A stretch of 64,000 nucleotides of DNA, taken from NCBI GenBank assembly GCA_015178975.1, contig WHVD01000014.1, positions 62,001 through 126,000 of the forward strand. Reading direction: 5' to 3'. The notes below the pieces were generated by a model. That model saw nothing but the letters and a program-made list of their open reading frames with translations, was not told the DNA's origin and did no database searches. Origin of the DNA: Hysterangium stoloniferum. Taxonomy: Eukaryota; Basidiomycota; Agaricomycetes; Hysterangiales; Hysterangiaceae. A program made the translations under genes and the position numbers. This document shows positions 47,056 to 58,163 of this stretch, one piece after another; position 1 is the stretch's first letter; the number at the start of each line of letters is the position of its first letter.

Positions 47056-49494
47056 CGTATCTACACAAAGAAAGCGATATCTGTCAGCCATACCATGCAG
47101 CACAGGGAGGAATAACAACACAAACGTAGTGACGGGAGATATTGCGAGCTCTGAAAGCTATTCGGGCTATAGGGGGAAGACGGGCAACAGATGGTGGTCA
47201 CTGGGCAAGCTTGCTGGCGGATGTCCAACGCTGTGACGAGGTTACCTGGACAAGTTCCTGATATTCCTTCAGACCACGCCGTCACCCTACAAGCGCCTGT
47301 AATCCTCTTCCACATCCGGCAAGTACACGTGCCGGAATGTAGCTGCTTACATAATATGGATTATAGCGACTTATGTAATCCAGTTAGTAGTTTGGGGTGA
47401 TCATGTACTGCCACGATACTTGCAACCACGCACTTTTGGTGGCCAAACATGCTCGTTTACTCACCCAACCACCTGCCTTGCTTTACAGAGCTGCTTTCTG
47501 CGACGTGTGAAGCCGGGAGGCGCGAGAACGGTGCAGTTGCTTCTGCCGATGTAAACTTTCCTTTTGTGACACCCATGCTCTTCTGGGGTCACTCATGAAG
47601 ATACCTTCACACTAATCAGATCTAATATTATCCTTCATCCAGCTGCGTTCTCAGAATATCCCGACACTGATAGATTGTCTAAGCACGGACATCCGATGTC
47701 ATCTTCAAATAAGGTAACGTTTTCCTATGCCTCCCCTTTCTCCCGCTAACTCCATGAATCTCCGAAGATAGCCCGAAAGGGCAGAGTACGAGTTCGCTCG
47801 CGCTTTCTTCATCTTGGAATTCTGCCATGCTTTTCCTGCGGTGCTTGAGAGTTTTAAGTTTTCGGATAAACAGATGCTGCACTTCCATGCGTAAATGGTA
47901 TATTCATCTTGTTGGACTTACTACAGCCTCACATGTCGACCTACTGCTCTTACTAAGTCCAATCACACCGGCATGTATGTATCTCCAGCCAGCTGGCTTA
48001 TAAAGGAAATACATCCAAGTTTTCATGCTTTCAGTTGATCTACCAAAGTGTTAGATCAGCCGATCGATTGCCGTCCGGTAATCCGGAAAGGGTGATGGTC
48101 GTCCATTACTTACAAGACGTCATATGCATAGTTGGGCATAGCCTGCGGTTTTCTATTCCGTCCTTTATCGTGTCTCCATAATGTTTATAATTGCCTACAC
48201 GTTGCCATCCTTCTTCCTTCTTCTGACCGGTGTCCAGTGCTCCTACCCACCTATCATTTCTTTAGGAGTCGCACATCCTGCTGTCACTGCCACATGAACA
48301 TATTCAGTCAAAATGCTCATAATTGTTCCGTTGTAAGCCATAAGTGGCCTCATGTAACTAAAAGTAGACTCGATCACCTGTAACCTAAATTTGCCATTAT
48401 ATATGCCTTCCAACAATCTTCCAAGGATTTTTATAGTATCTGACCCACATGGGTCACTGCACATGGAGCTCCACACCGTTCGGTGCATACTTGAATGCTA
48501 CTGGATCATCTACATATCCAAACCATCCTCTACCTCAGTTGAAGTACCCGCTGACTTAGCTTCACACATCACCAGCCAGACTTCTCTTGCCATGACAGGT
48601 GACCGCCCTTGCCAATATTTCGACATGCTGTCGAACTGACTGCACCCTCAATCCGAATTGTATTTTCAAAGAGGAGTGGCAAGATACCCCATAAGCCAAT
48701 TTTGTTGTTAGGGGAATCCGGGAGCATTTTCCCCTGTAGTGGATCTTTGCGGCTGCAGCCAGTAAACCAATAAAAGAGAGACTTGCGAAGTATGTTTTGG
48801 ATATAATTAGGCAAGACCCCCAAGAATCAGGTGTAGAAAAGGAACCTCAACGGTCATACGTTAAACATTGTAGATAGGTATGTTGTCCATTCAATGATAT
48901 ATCTTAATACATTTTAGGAAAAGTGTAAAGACTCGGTCAACATAATGAGAGAAGATGAGTCTCATCTACCTTGCAGTCGTATTCGTGTTCTCAAGGAAGC
49001 GAGCATATATTTACATTTTTCTTTTCCACTTTGGATCAATGTAGTAAAATCATGCTTACATGGAGTTCGTCGGTCAATTGCCCACTGACATGCAGATCCA
49101 TTAATAAAGGTGCATCATCTCTCCTAGTCTCGACCTGCTCCCCTTTCGAATCGATGGGAACCCTCTGGCTAGCCAGGACAGCTGCAATGTTGCCCAATAT
49201 AAATGATAAGATCATGCATAGCAATTATTTAATTATCTGTCCTCACCACAATACATCCATCAATATCTAACTATGGCTTTTATTATTAGATGATCTACTT
49301 GTGTGCTCTTAGATGTTGATGTTGGGTTTTGATATCTAAATTGCCCGGCTCTGGTGCCAGAGAATGATTTGGATGGATGGCTTAGATTGACAACTTTGTA
49401 CAATTTTAAGGGGACCCTCTGTTCAGACCCCTGGTGTCACAACCATTATAAGACCAATTCTGAACAAAACCTTTGACAACCTTTTGACTCTTCA
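47056..49494. other. Long spacer, no recognised gene
   Basis: Two minus-strand frames look slightly better than chance: 47888-47679 (MEVQHLFIRKLKTLKHRRK) and 48488-48243 (MHRTVWSSMCSDPCGSDTIK). Neither resembles a family I know and neither has convincing neighbouring exons. The right end (about 49270-49494) flanks LTR H'. Confidence 0.35.
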
Positions 49495-50219
49495 TGTTAA
49501 GAACAGAAAACTGACTGATGGGGACTGAACAGAAGGACTTGGCTTCAGCTTATATGCTGCACCCTCACAAGTTACCATCAGATGTCCTTAAATTTCAGGT
49601 GGGCAGGAAACTAATCCTGTTGAATAATCCTCTTGGTAAGTCACCGATTGGAAGCTGAAGGGTAGTTGGGGGTTGAAGGGTCAGAGACTGAGAGTGAGTG
49701 AGTGCAAGCAAAGGTGAGGAGTGGGATATTTACATAGAGTGGGACTATGAGAGAGGTATACAAGTGTTCTGAGTTGATATTCTGATTGACTTGTAGCTAC
49801 ATTACAGTAGGACTTAAATACTAGTTATCAGTGTCTCAAAATACTAACTAGGTAAGCGGGAATGTCCAATTAGTGACAAATAAACTTGACTAGGAACTGG
49901 AAGGTTACAATAAGATCAGAAGCTGTGATTATCTGAGAGCAGGATTACAAGAAAAGGGAATAGTCCAAGAGCTACAAGTATATACAGGCATATGTGAAAC
50001 ATAGAGTAGAATGGATCATCATAATAAAAGGGGGATGTATCAAAGCATAACCAGATGGTATGAGTATATCTTGACAGGGGTGTAAATGGGGTTTGATCAC
50101 TGTGAAGGGATATGTCAGTGTTGGTATACCAACAGTTGCCGATATGATGACTTGATTTGTAACTTGAAACATAGACAGACAATAGTATTGTTGGGGACCG
50201 TCAGGTTGTGACAGGGTTG
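49495..50219 (+). mobile_element. LTR family H (copy H'), CG-depleted
   Basis: Starts TGTTAAGAACAG and aligns with H (18032-18751) over its full length up to the last few bases. It carries the shared core as GGCTTCAGCTTATATGCTG (about 49541). In the first about 90 bp every CG of H is TG or CA here. Its 3' end is interrupted by LTR B' after GGTTG. Confidence 0.8.
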
Positions 50220-50584
50220 TGTGAGAGGTACGGTGAAATATAGTCTGGAAATATAGTCTGGATGAGCTCATACTATATTTCCATTATTATTTCTACTTTC
50301 TCTCTATTTTATTATATGCATATAATTAGTTTGGCGACCTATGCATTTGGTACATTGACTCTTGTGGGCGCATATGTGCCAGACTTATGTATTCTAGCAC
50401 TGGTAGTTAGAACTCAGACACTTTTTACCCCGCAACCACGATTTACCCAGACACCCAGTTAGTGTCCTGTAAGTTGTGATTGGGGTATCATCTCGACCGT
50501 CACAGACAGGCTTTAACTACTAGCGCAATCAGAGTTTCAAACTATACTAGTCGAAACTCAAACCATTATCTCAATCTGCGTGGA
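50220..50584 (+). mobile_element. 5' part of LTR family B (copy B'), nested in H'
   Basis: Starts TGTGAGAGGTACGG and follows B (50845) until GCGTGGA, where LTR G' begins. The 3' part is not found again in the window. Confidence 0.78.
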
Positions 50585-50660
50585 TGTTAGGATACACACA
50601 CAGGGCGGGTCTCTGGAGAAACCCGTGGGATATCCCGTAGGACTTGGCTTCAGCTTATAG
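50585..50660 (+). mobile_element. 5' end of LTR family G (copy G'), nested in B'
   Basis: Starts TGTTAGGATACACACAC, matches G (18857) for 76 bp and is cut within the shared core (GGCTTCAGCTTATAG) by gypsy X. Confidence 0.8.
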
Positions 50661-50844
50661 TGTCACGAATCAATTATTCTTCGATAAAGTCGAATAATAT
50701 TCTACTAATCAAACTCGAAAGCCTCGTTCGACGAAGTATATATTCGCCCTGTCGATGAAGTAAGAGGCTATTACCAGTCGCGAGAACTCACGGAAGTATT
50801 TGTCGAAGAAGTTACGACAAAGTAGATTACTAATATCACTAATT

Positions 50845-51474
50845 GTGAGAGGTATGGCGAAATACACTCAGGAAATATAGTCGGATGTGCTCTTACTATA
50901 TTTCCTTTATTATTTCTATTTTCTCTCTTTCATTATACCTATAATTAGTTCGACGACCTATGTATGCGGTACATCGACTCTTGTGGGCGCACACACGCCA
51001 GACTTATGTATTCTAGCGCCGGTAGTTTAGAACTCAGACACTTTTTACACCGCAACCACGACTTACCCAGACACCCGTTAGTGTCCTGTAAGTTGTGATT
51101 GGTGTATCGTCTCGACCGTCACAGACGGGCTTTAGCTACTCATTCAAACTGAGTTTCGAACTGTATCAGTCGAAACTCAATCCCTATCTCAACTTGCGTG
51201 GACTACATCCACGCTACTCTATTATTCGACTCTCTAACTACTCTACTTGCACTCGAGCAGTTATCCAGAATCGTACTTAACCAGTCGATTCTGCTTATTC
51301 GTTCTAGCTATCTACCTTACTTTAGATAGCTATTTCTCTCTACCGTATTGAACTACATAGTCAATATGCGTTCGGTCCGTATTAGACTTAGACAGTCAAT
51401 ACATAGTGGTATCGTACTTCAACGGTCGATATTCTTCGTATATAGAACGGTTAGAACTTCTACCACTCTTTACA
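50845..51474 (+). mobile_element. Solo LTR family B, inside the left LTR of gypsy X
   Basis: 630 bp, TGTGAGAGGTATGG to CACTCTTTACA, with exact target duplication CTAAT at 50840-50844 and 51475-51479. Full-length relative of the gypsy-1 3' LTR. The youngest layer of this nest. Confidence 0.92.
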
Positions 51475-51806
51475 CTAATATACAGATATTTCGACTGACT
51501 TCCCTCGCTTCTTTCGTAGCCCTTTTATGCTTTTCGTCCTATCGTTATGACTATGTTATGAACTAATTATGAAATCATATATGACATCGAAATGAGACAT
51601 GTCGAAAGAGATTCGATGGTGTCAAATAATGTTCAGTTTTGTCGAGTTGAATTTGATAAGTCGAAGAGTTGTCGAAAGTTACCTTTGAATGTTTGTGACA
51701 ATACGTGACATGTGACGGTTGTGACAGTATCCTCCCTTTGTGACCGAGCCCACGAGGTCGGAGTTTGAAAAGTTTTTTCATCGTCTATTTTCGTGTTCTT
51801 CAATCA

Positions 51807-52642
51807 ATGTCTGATATAGAAGTCGATCAACTCGAATCAGGATCCGAGTTTTTGGGTTTTGAGGATAGGAATGAGATTGTTGATGTGGTTAGTAAGTCAT
51901 TTCTGGGATTTCTTTAGAATTAGTTAATTAGTTATTTTTTAGAAGAAATTCCCAAAAAACGGATTGAAGATTGCGAAGAACCGTACAATAAGGCGACTCG
52001 TAAAGGAATTGGGATGCAATGGGAATTTGAGGCAAAATCGGACAATGCGTAATTTTTCGATTTTGTCGAACTTTTGTCGAATTTTGCTAATTCGATTTTC
52101 CCAGTTGCACAATGTGTTTCAACACGAATTTTGTGTGCAAGAAAAGTAATGCATCGTCGAATTGCGATCGGTGCAATCGATTGCATCGGGCCTGTTATTG
52201 GACCGTGAATAGGCCAGCCGGAAAACCGTGTCGTAATCGAAAAAAGAGTTGAAATGTCATCGAAGAATCGGAAGATGAAAATGAAGATGGTAGTCCAGGA
52301 ATTCGAAAGCTCGGGCAAAGGAAAAATAATCGTCACAAGGTCATGTCAAGAATGTCGAATTTTTCTAGACGGTCGAGAAGGTCGGAACATAGGTCGGATA
52401 AAGACTTGGAGAAAGAAATAAAATTGATTGGCGAAAGGATGTCAAAATTAGAAGATACCATGGAAGACTTAATCGGTGAGGTAAAAGTGTTCAGAAAGGA
52501 TTTTTCAGTTTTGTCGAAGAAATTGGTCGAAAGTGGCGATTTTAGTGAAGAGACTGATATTAGTGTGAATAGTGGAAGGTTTAGGAGGGCGTGGTTTGAT
52601 AAGATGGAGGAATTGAGAGAGGAAGGAATTGAAGATTTGTAG
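51807..52642 (+). pseudogene. Opposite-strand Zn2Cys6 / coiled-coil gene of gypsy X
   Basis: On the strand opposite the polyprotein, 81 bp inside the left LTR, a gene begins with ATG at 51807 (MSDIEVDQLESGSEF). Two GT..AG intron-like segments (about 51891-51948 and 52049-52104) separate its conserved blocks. The block at 52106-52195 has six cysteines spaced C-X2-C-X6-C-X8-C-X2-C-X6-C, the fungal Zn2Cys6 (Gal4-type) pattern, followed by a basic tail (NRPAGKPCRNR). The block 52343-52642 is charged and heptad-like (LEKEIKLIGERMSKLEDTM), a probable coiled coil, the usual dimerisation part of such factors. It ends about 105 bp from the end of the polyprotein, tail to tail. The copy is not fully open. 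Role inferred: element-encoded DNA-binding protein. Confidence 0.65.
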
Positions 52643-52747
52643 ATACTTAAAATTTTGATTAATTGATGTTTTTTGCGTTTTGATATGTTTTTCAATTTTG
52701 TTGAATAGATGTCGAAATAAGTGTCAAAAGATAGTTGAATGAGATTT

Positions 52748-55700
52748 TTAATGTCGTGGAAGATTTGAATATTTTTGGTGAAATTCTTTGATAAGGTCGA
52801 AAGCATGTTCGAGATCTTGAGAGCCTAACCACGAAGTTTCTTCGTCTGTTCCTTCGTAACCTAACCAAGCAACTAAATATTGTAATGAATCCTTATATTT
52901 TTTATCGAATTTTGAATCCAAAATTTCTTGAATTTCATATTCGGGTTCTTCTTCAACATAAATCGGAGGAGGAGGAGGTTGTTTTCGATTTGGGAAAGTA
53001 TTGGGATAAAATAGTTCTAACATTGAAATGTGAAAGACGGGATGAATTCCTTTGAGATGATTGGGGAGTTTTAATGTATATGAATGAGATCCTGGTCGAG
53101 CAATGATTTCAAATGGGCCTAATAATTTTTCCGATAATTTTCTCGATGGTCGAGTTGTTTGAATAAAGTCGTATCGTACAAAGACCTGAGAATGGATCGG
53201 AAAGTCGAAAGACTCTTTTCGATGTATGTCGGAATATTTTTGATAACATATTTGTGCTTTCTGGATATTTGATTTGAGATGTTTATGTAGAGCTTCGAGA
53301 TCTGTTGTATAATCGCGAGCTAGAGCGGAAGCTAGATCTTTTTCAGGGTGAATTTCTAACAATGGATGATAACCTTTATTAGCAAAAAATGGCATTTCAC
53401 CAGTTGTTTCGGAAGGTGCATTGTTGTAAGCGAATTCGGCTAAAGGAAGTAATTCGGTCCAATTGTCTTGTTGATAATTTGAATATATTCGTAAATATTG
53501 TTCGAGAGTTTGATTAACTCGTTCAGTTTGTCCATCGCCTTCAGGATGATATCCGGAAGTAAAATGTAATTTCATGTCGAGTGCTGTTCCGAGAGATCGA
53601 AAGAAATGCGACACGAATTCGGATCCTCGATCGGAAGTTACATGACTAGGGACTCCATATTTTGAAAAGACATGTAATACGAAAAGTCGAGCGAGTTTGG
53701 GAGTGTTGATCGTAGTATAAGTTGGAATGAATATTGCTTGTTTCGAAAGTCGATCGATGATTACGAGTATTGAGTCGTAACCATTTGAGGTCGGTAATTG
53801 TTCGATAAAGTCCATCGAGATCGAATGCCATGGTCGAAGAGGGATCGGAAGTTGCTTAAGTAATCCAACGGGTCGATGTCGTGGAGTTTTCGATTTTGTA
53901 CACGTTACACATGATCGAATAAAACTTTGAATATCTTGTCAGAGTTGGGGCCAAAAGAAATCTCGATATATTGTTTGATACGTTTTCGTTTGACCGAAAT
54001 GACCTGCAGTAATATGATCGTGTCGTGTTTGAAGAACTCGAAGTCGGAGGGTTTGATAATCGAAAACGTAAATTCTGTTTCGGAAACATAAAAAGTCTTG
54101 TTCGCTCTTTTGCCAATCTTCTTCGGTACCATCGAAAATCTGTCAAATCTTGTCGAGAGTAAATTGATCTTCTTTTTGAGCTTTCAATATATCTTTCAAT
54201 AGTTGATCCGTATCCATAATAAGAGTAGCTTTTCTCGCTATTGGAAGATAATATGTTGCATGTAAGGAAGCTTGAATTTGCTCATTTGAAAATACCGGTC
54301 GAAGATTAGTCGGATTCTTTTTCGAGTAATCGGGTTCATTTGGATAAACATTGTTTCTTCTGGAAAGAACATCTGTTTTCAAATTTAGTTTTCCTGGTCA
54401 AAATCGAATAATTAAATTAAAGGTCGATAAATATTCTGCCCATCGAGCTTGTCGTCGAGACAAAATTCGAGTTGTCACAAAATATTCGAGATTCTTGTGA
54501 TCCGTTAAAACTTCAATTGGTTCTTTTGTTCCTTCGAAATAATGTCGCCAAATTTTGAAAGATTCAAATATTGCTAATAATTATTTTATTGTAAGTGTCG
54601 TAATTGATTTCGGAGGTCGAAAGTGTTCTTGAATGATAAGCGACTGGATGAATTTCGTTATCGGGAGTCTGCATGGAGAATATTGAAGCTATAGCATGAT
54701 CAGAAGCGTCAGTTTCGAGTATAGGTTTATAGTCTGGATTCCAATGAATTAAAATCGGAGCTGTAGTAAATTCTTTTTTCAAATAGTTAAATGCATGTCG
54801 ACATTTTTCATCGAAATACCATTGAACCTTTTTTCGAGTAAGTCGAGTCAACGGTAAAACAATTTCAGAATAACTTGGAATAAATCTTTGATAGAAATTC
54901 GCGAATCCTAAAAATGATTGAATGTCGTGGACTTTTTGTGGTTCGGGCCAGTCTTGAATAACTTTGATTTTTTCTTCGTCCATATATACGCCTTCAGGAG
55001 AAATAACATATCCTAGAAACTCGACACTGGTTTTGTGAAATTCGCATTTTTCGGGTTTTGCAAATAATCAATTTTGTCAAAGCCGTCGAAGAACTTCTTG
55101 AACTTGTTGTAAATGTTCTTTGAGATTGTCGGAAAATATTAGTATGTCGTCGAGATAGATAATTACCCAAATATCAAGTAAATCTGGAAATATTTCATTC
55201 ATTAATTGTTGAAAGGTTGCTGGAGCGTTGCATAGTCCAAAAGGCATAACCAAATATTCGAAAGATCCATATCGAGTCCGAAAAGCTGTTTTCCACTCAT
55301 CTCCTGGAGCAATCCTAACTAAATTATAAGCACCTCGGAGATCGATTTTCGTAAAATATTTTGCCGTTCGAAGTCGATCCAAAAGATCAGGAATTAAAGG
55401 AAGTGGATATCAATTTTTCCATGTGATTTTATTAAGTCCTCGATAATCGATGCAAAGTCGTAGGCTTCCATCTTTCTTCTTGACGAACAAAATCGGTGCG
55501 CCAGCGGGAGATTGCGACGATCGAATAAACTTCTTCAAAAGGTTCTCTTGGAGATATTCTCGTAACACTTGAAGTTCTGTCTCGGATAACGAATAGATCG
55601 GACCCATAGGTGGAATAGTTCCTTCTTCTAATGGGATAGCGTGATCATAACTTCGATGTTGAGGTAAAGCTTCAGCTTCTTTTTTGTCGAAAACATCCGA

Positions 55701-57748
55701 GAAGTCGGAATATTCGGTCGGAATGTTCAGTATGTCGAATGATGTCGAAGTCGTAGTTTTTGCACCAGAAACCTTACAAGTCTTGAAAGATTCATCACGA
55801 ATGAAGACCACAAAGGTTTGAGAGTCTTTTGCTTTTGCAGCTCGTAAGAAAGTCTTCTGATTGACTATGTTAATATTTGGATTAACAGTCTCGGATTTCG
55901 ATTCTTCACGGATTTTCTCAGATGTCGATGAATGACTCGCCGAGGTCGAAGCATGCTTCTCTTCCGATAACGTTTCGATTGATGGTTGAATTGGATTCGG
56001 ATTTGTCGAAGGTGTCGAAGTAGGTTCGAATGATATACGGCCAGATCGCCAGTCAATCACAGGATTGTATTGCTTCAGCCAGTTGAGTCCTAATACCACT
56101 TGACAAGACAAGTTGAGATTGGTTAGAAAGAATTGTAATTCTTGAATTTGTCTGGATGGAAAATAAACTTGTAATGTAGTCGTATACGTGATTTGTCCCG
56201 ATGTCGGAGTCGATCTGTCAATTAATTTTAATGATAACGGATTTTTCAATTGGTCGAAAGATAGATTGTTTTGTCGTGCAAATGTTTTGTCCATAAACAG
56301 ATGACTAGATCCTGAATCAATTAATGCTTTTATTTTCGGAATTTTTTTCGATTTAAGTTCAATAATTAAAGAATCAGAAATTGTTACCGCTCATAATATT
56401 ACACAGGAATCTTTTTCAGCGTGATCGAGTCTTCTTCGATACTCTTCACACGCCTGAAGAGTATCCCTTTTTAATTTTCCGATTTAACATTCGATGCTTG
56501 ATTCGACTGGTCGGATTGAGTTGTCGAATCTTGAACTTCAACGATTCGTCCTTTTGCAATTTGACGAGTTTTTCTTTTTGGACAATCCCTCGCCGAATGG
56601 CCCTTCTCCCCACATAATATACATAACCCTTCCTTAAATCTTCTGTCTCGTTCAGCAGGAAGTAATCGTCCATCGGGTCCTAAAATTGTCAAAGATGGTT
56701 TCGCTTGAGTCGAAGGCCTAAATGTTCTTGAAGTGGAAGTTGTCGGTTTTGAAGTCGAAGGTGTTCGTGATGTCGAAGGATAGGTCGTAGGCATCGTCGA
56801 TTGTCTTCTTTCAAATCTTCGCGGAGTCGAACTTGATTCTGTTTCGCGTTGTCGTTCATTCTCTCGTATCCAATAGTAAGAATCGAGTCGAAGGGCTGCC
56901 GTTCGCAGTTCGGCAAAACTTTCAAGTTGAACTTGAAGCTTCACTATTTCGTCCTTAATTCGATTCGGAAGTCCTTTATAAAATCGTCATCGTAAAGCGA
57001 ATTCGTCATATCAAGTTTGAGCAGCGAGACTTGTAAATTGAATCGAATACTTCACAACATGATGATGAGCTTTCATTCGAAGATTGTCGAGTTTTTCTTC
57101 GGCTTCTCCTTCTGCATTGATTTCTCCAAACTGAGCATATAATTCATCTAGAAAATCAAGATAATCCACAAGGAAAGATGGCGGAGGAATTGGGGGGTTT
57201 AATAGAAAAGGTTGCCACCACTCTTGAGCTGTTTTCAGGAAATATGAAGTTACCATCGTAATTTTCGATTGATCAGATTTGAACGATTTTGGTCGAGATC
57301 GAAAGACCATTTCACATTGAGTGATAAAATTCTTCAACATCGAAGGTTCTTCTCCAGTAAACTCTTCGGGCTTATTCACTGTGATTTCGTGCTCCTTCGA
57401 AACTATCTGGTCCTTCAATACTTTTCCGAGTGCATCTCTGAAATGTCAAAACATTGTTTCATCCTCAGACGTAACAGGTTCAGGTCGTGGAGATTTGGGC
57501 AAAGAAGTTAAAGGGGATTCAGATTCTTGAATTGGCAAGATTGGTTCTTCTCGAACTTCTTCGGGTTCTCGGATTGAAGACATCGCAGTTCTTCTAGTTT
57601 TGGTTAAAGGAGAAACTGGAATTCGCGATGGCTGAATAACTCTTGGTGAAGGAGTAGGAGCCACGGATTGAAGTGCTGTGGAACTTGATGCTTTGGTAGT
57701 CTCGGATCGTGTCCTGGGCTTCATCAACAGTTGATAGTCGAAATATAC
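52748..57748 (-). pseudogene. gypsy X gag-pol fossil
   Basis: Minus strand, right to left: a Pro/Ser-rich N-terminal part (57748-57446); gag (57418-57011, with QEWWQPFL); a CCHC zinc knuckle CILCGEKGHSARDC near 56620; an aspartic protease region around 56300-56040; RT start with [21 protein letters not shown] near 55480 and YLDDILIF near 55150; RNase H (54983-54564, with ETDASDHAIASIF); an integrase zinc region (about 54130-53905); the integrase core (53815-53300, FIEQLPTS, DRGSEFVS, YHPEGDGQTERVNQ); and a C-terminal chromodomain (about 52930-52790, YLVAWLGYEGTDEETSW). Domain order is complete for a chromovirus. It is broken at several points. Confidence 0.9.
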
Positions 57749-57912
57749 TGTCACGAATCGATTATTCTTCGATAAAGTCGAATAATATTCTACTAATCAA
57801 ACTCGAAAGCCTCGTTCAACGAAGTATATATTCGCCCTGTCGATGAAGTAAGAGGCTATTACCAGTTGCGAGAACTCACGGAAGTATTTGTCGAAGAAGT
57901 TACGACAAAGTA
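57749..57912 (-). mobile_element. Truncated right (5') LTR of gypsy X
   Basis: Matches 50661-50824 nearly base for base and ends abruptly at GACAAAGTAGA. The remainder and the target duplication are lost. Confidence 0.88.
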
Positions 57913-58158
57913 GAAGTTGCATGCACACAGTTGTTCATCCTGGATGACCAGTTGCATACACGCAGCTTCAGTGCTAGAGTAAAAGTTGCATGCACACAGC
58001 TGTTCATCCTGGTCCCTAGATGCCCTACCCTATGTAAAAGGGATCTGGTCATGACAAAGTGCTTACTCTCAGTGATATATGATTCACTGAGAGTTCCACT
58101 GTACAATACTACATGTATATTTTACGAGGAGATTCAAACTGATGACATTTCAAGACAT
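57913..58158. repeat. Short direct repeats and a hairpin
   Basis: AGTTGCATGCACACAG is present twice, 70 bp apart (about 57914 and 57984), each followed by TGTTCATCCTGG. A palindrome with CTCTCAGTG and CACTGAGAG arms lies at 58066-58093. A similar palindrome with similar downstream sequence is at 24515-24542. Confidence 0.6.
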
Positions 58159-58163
58159 ACACT

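Larger units (their letters stand above)
50661..57912 (-). mobile_element. Ty3/gypsy chromovirus X, nearly complete fossil
   Basis: The polyprotein is on the minus strand. The left (3') LTR is 50661-51726 including a nested LTR B; a purine-rich tract (AAAGGGAGGATAC on the minus strand, 51739-51727) touches it. The internal region is 51727-57748. The right (5') LTR starts TGTCACGAATCG at 57749 and is truncated after about 164 bp. In minus-strand order it encodes gag with a CCHC knuckle, protease, RT, RNase H, integrase and chromodomain. An additional gene lies on the plus strand between the chromodomain end and the left LTR. Coding parts carry several breaks. The two LTR starts are very similar where both exist, so the insertion is not very old. 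TCGA tetranucleotides are conspicuously frequent throughout. Confidence 0.9.

Noticed and set aside
46145-47400. Plus-strand frames over the basic protein gene
   Set aside because: The minus-strand frame is far longer, with clustered nuclear-type basic signals; the plus-strand frames look like shadows.
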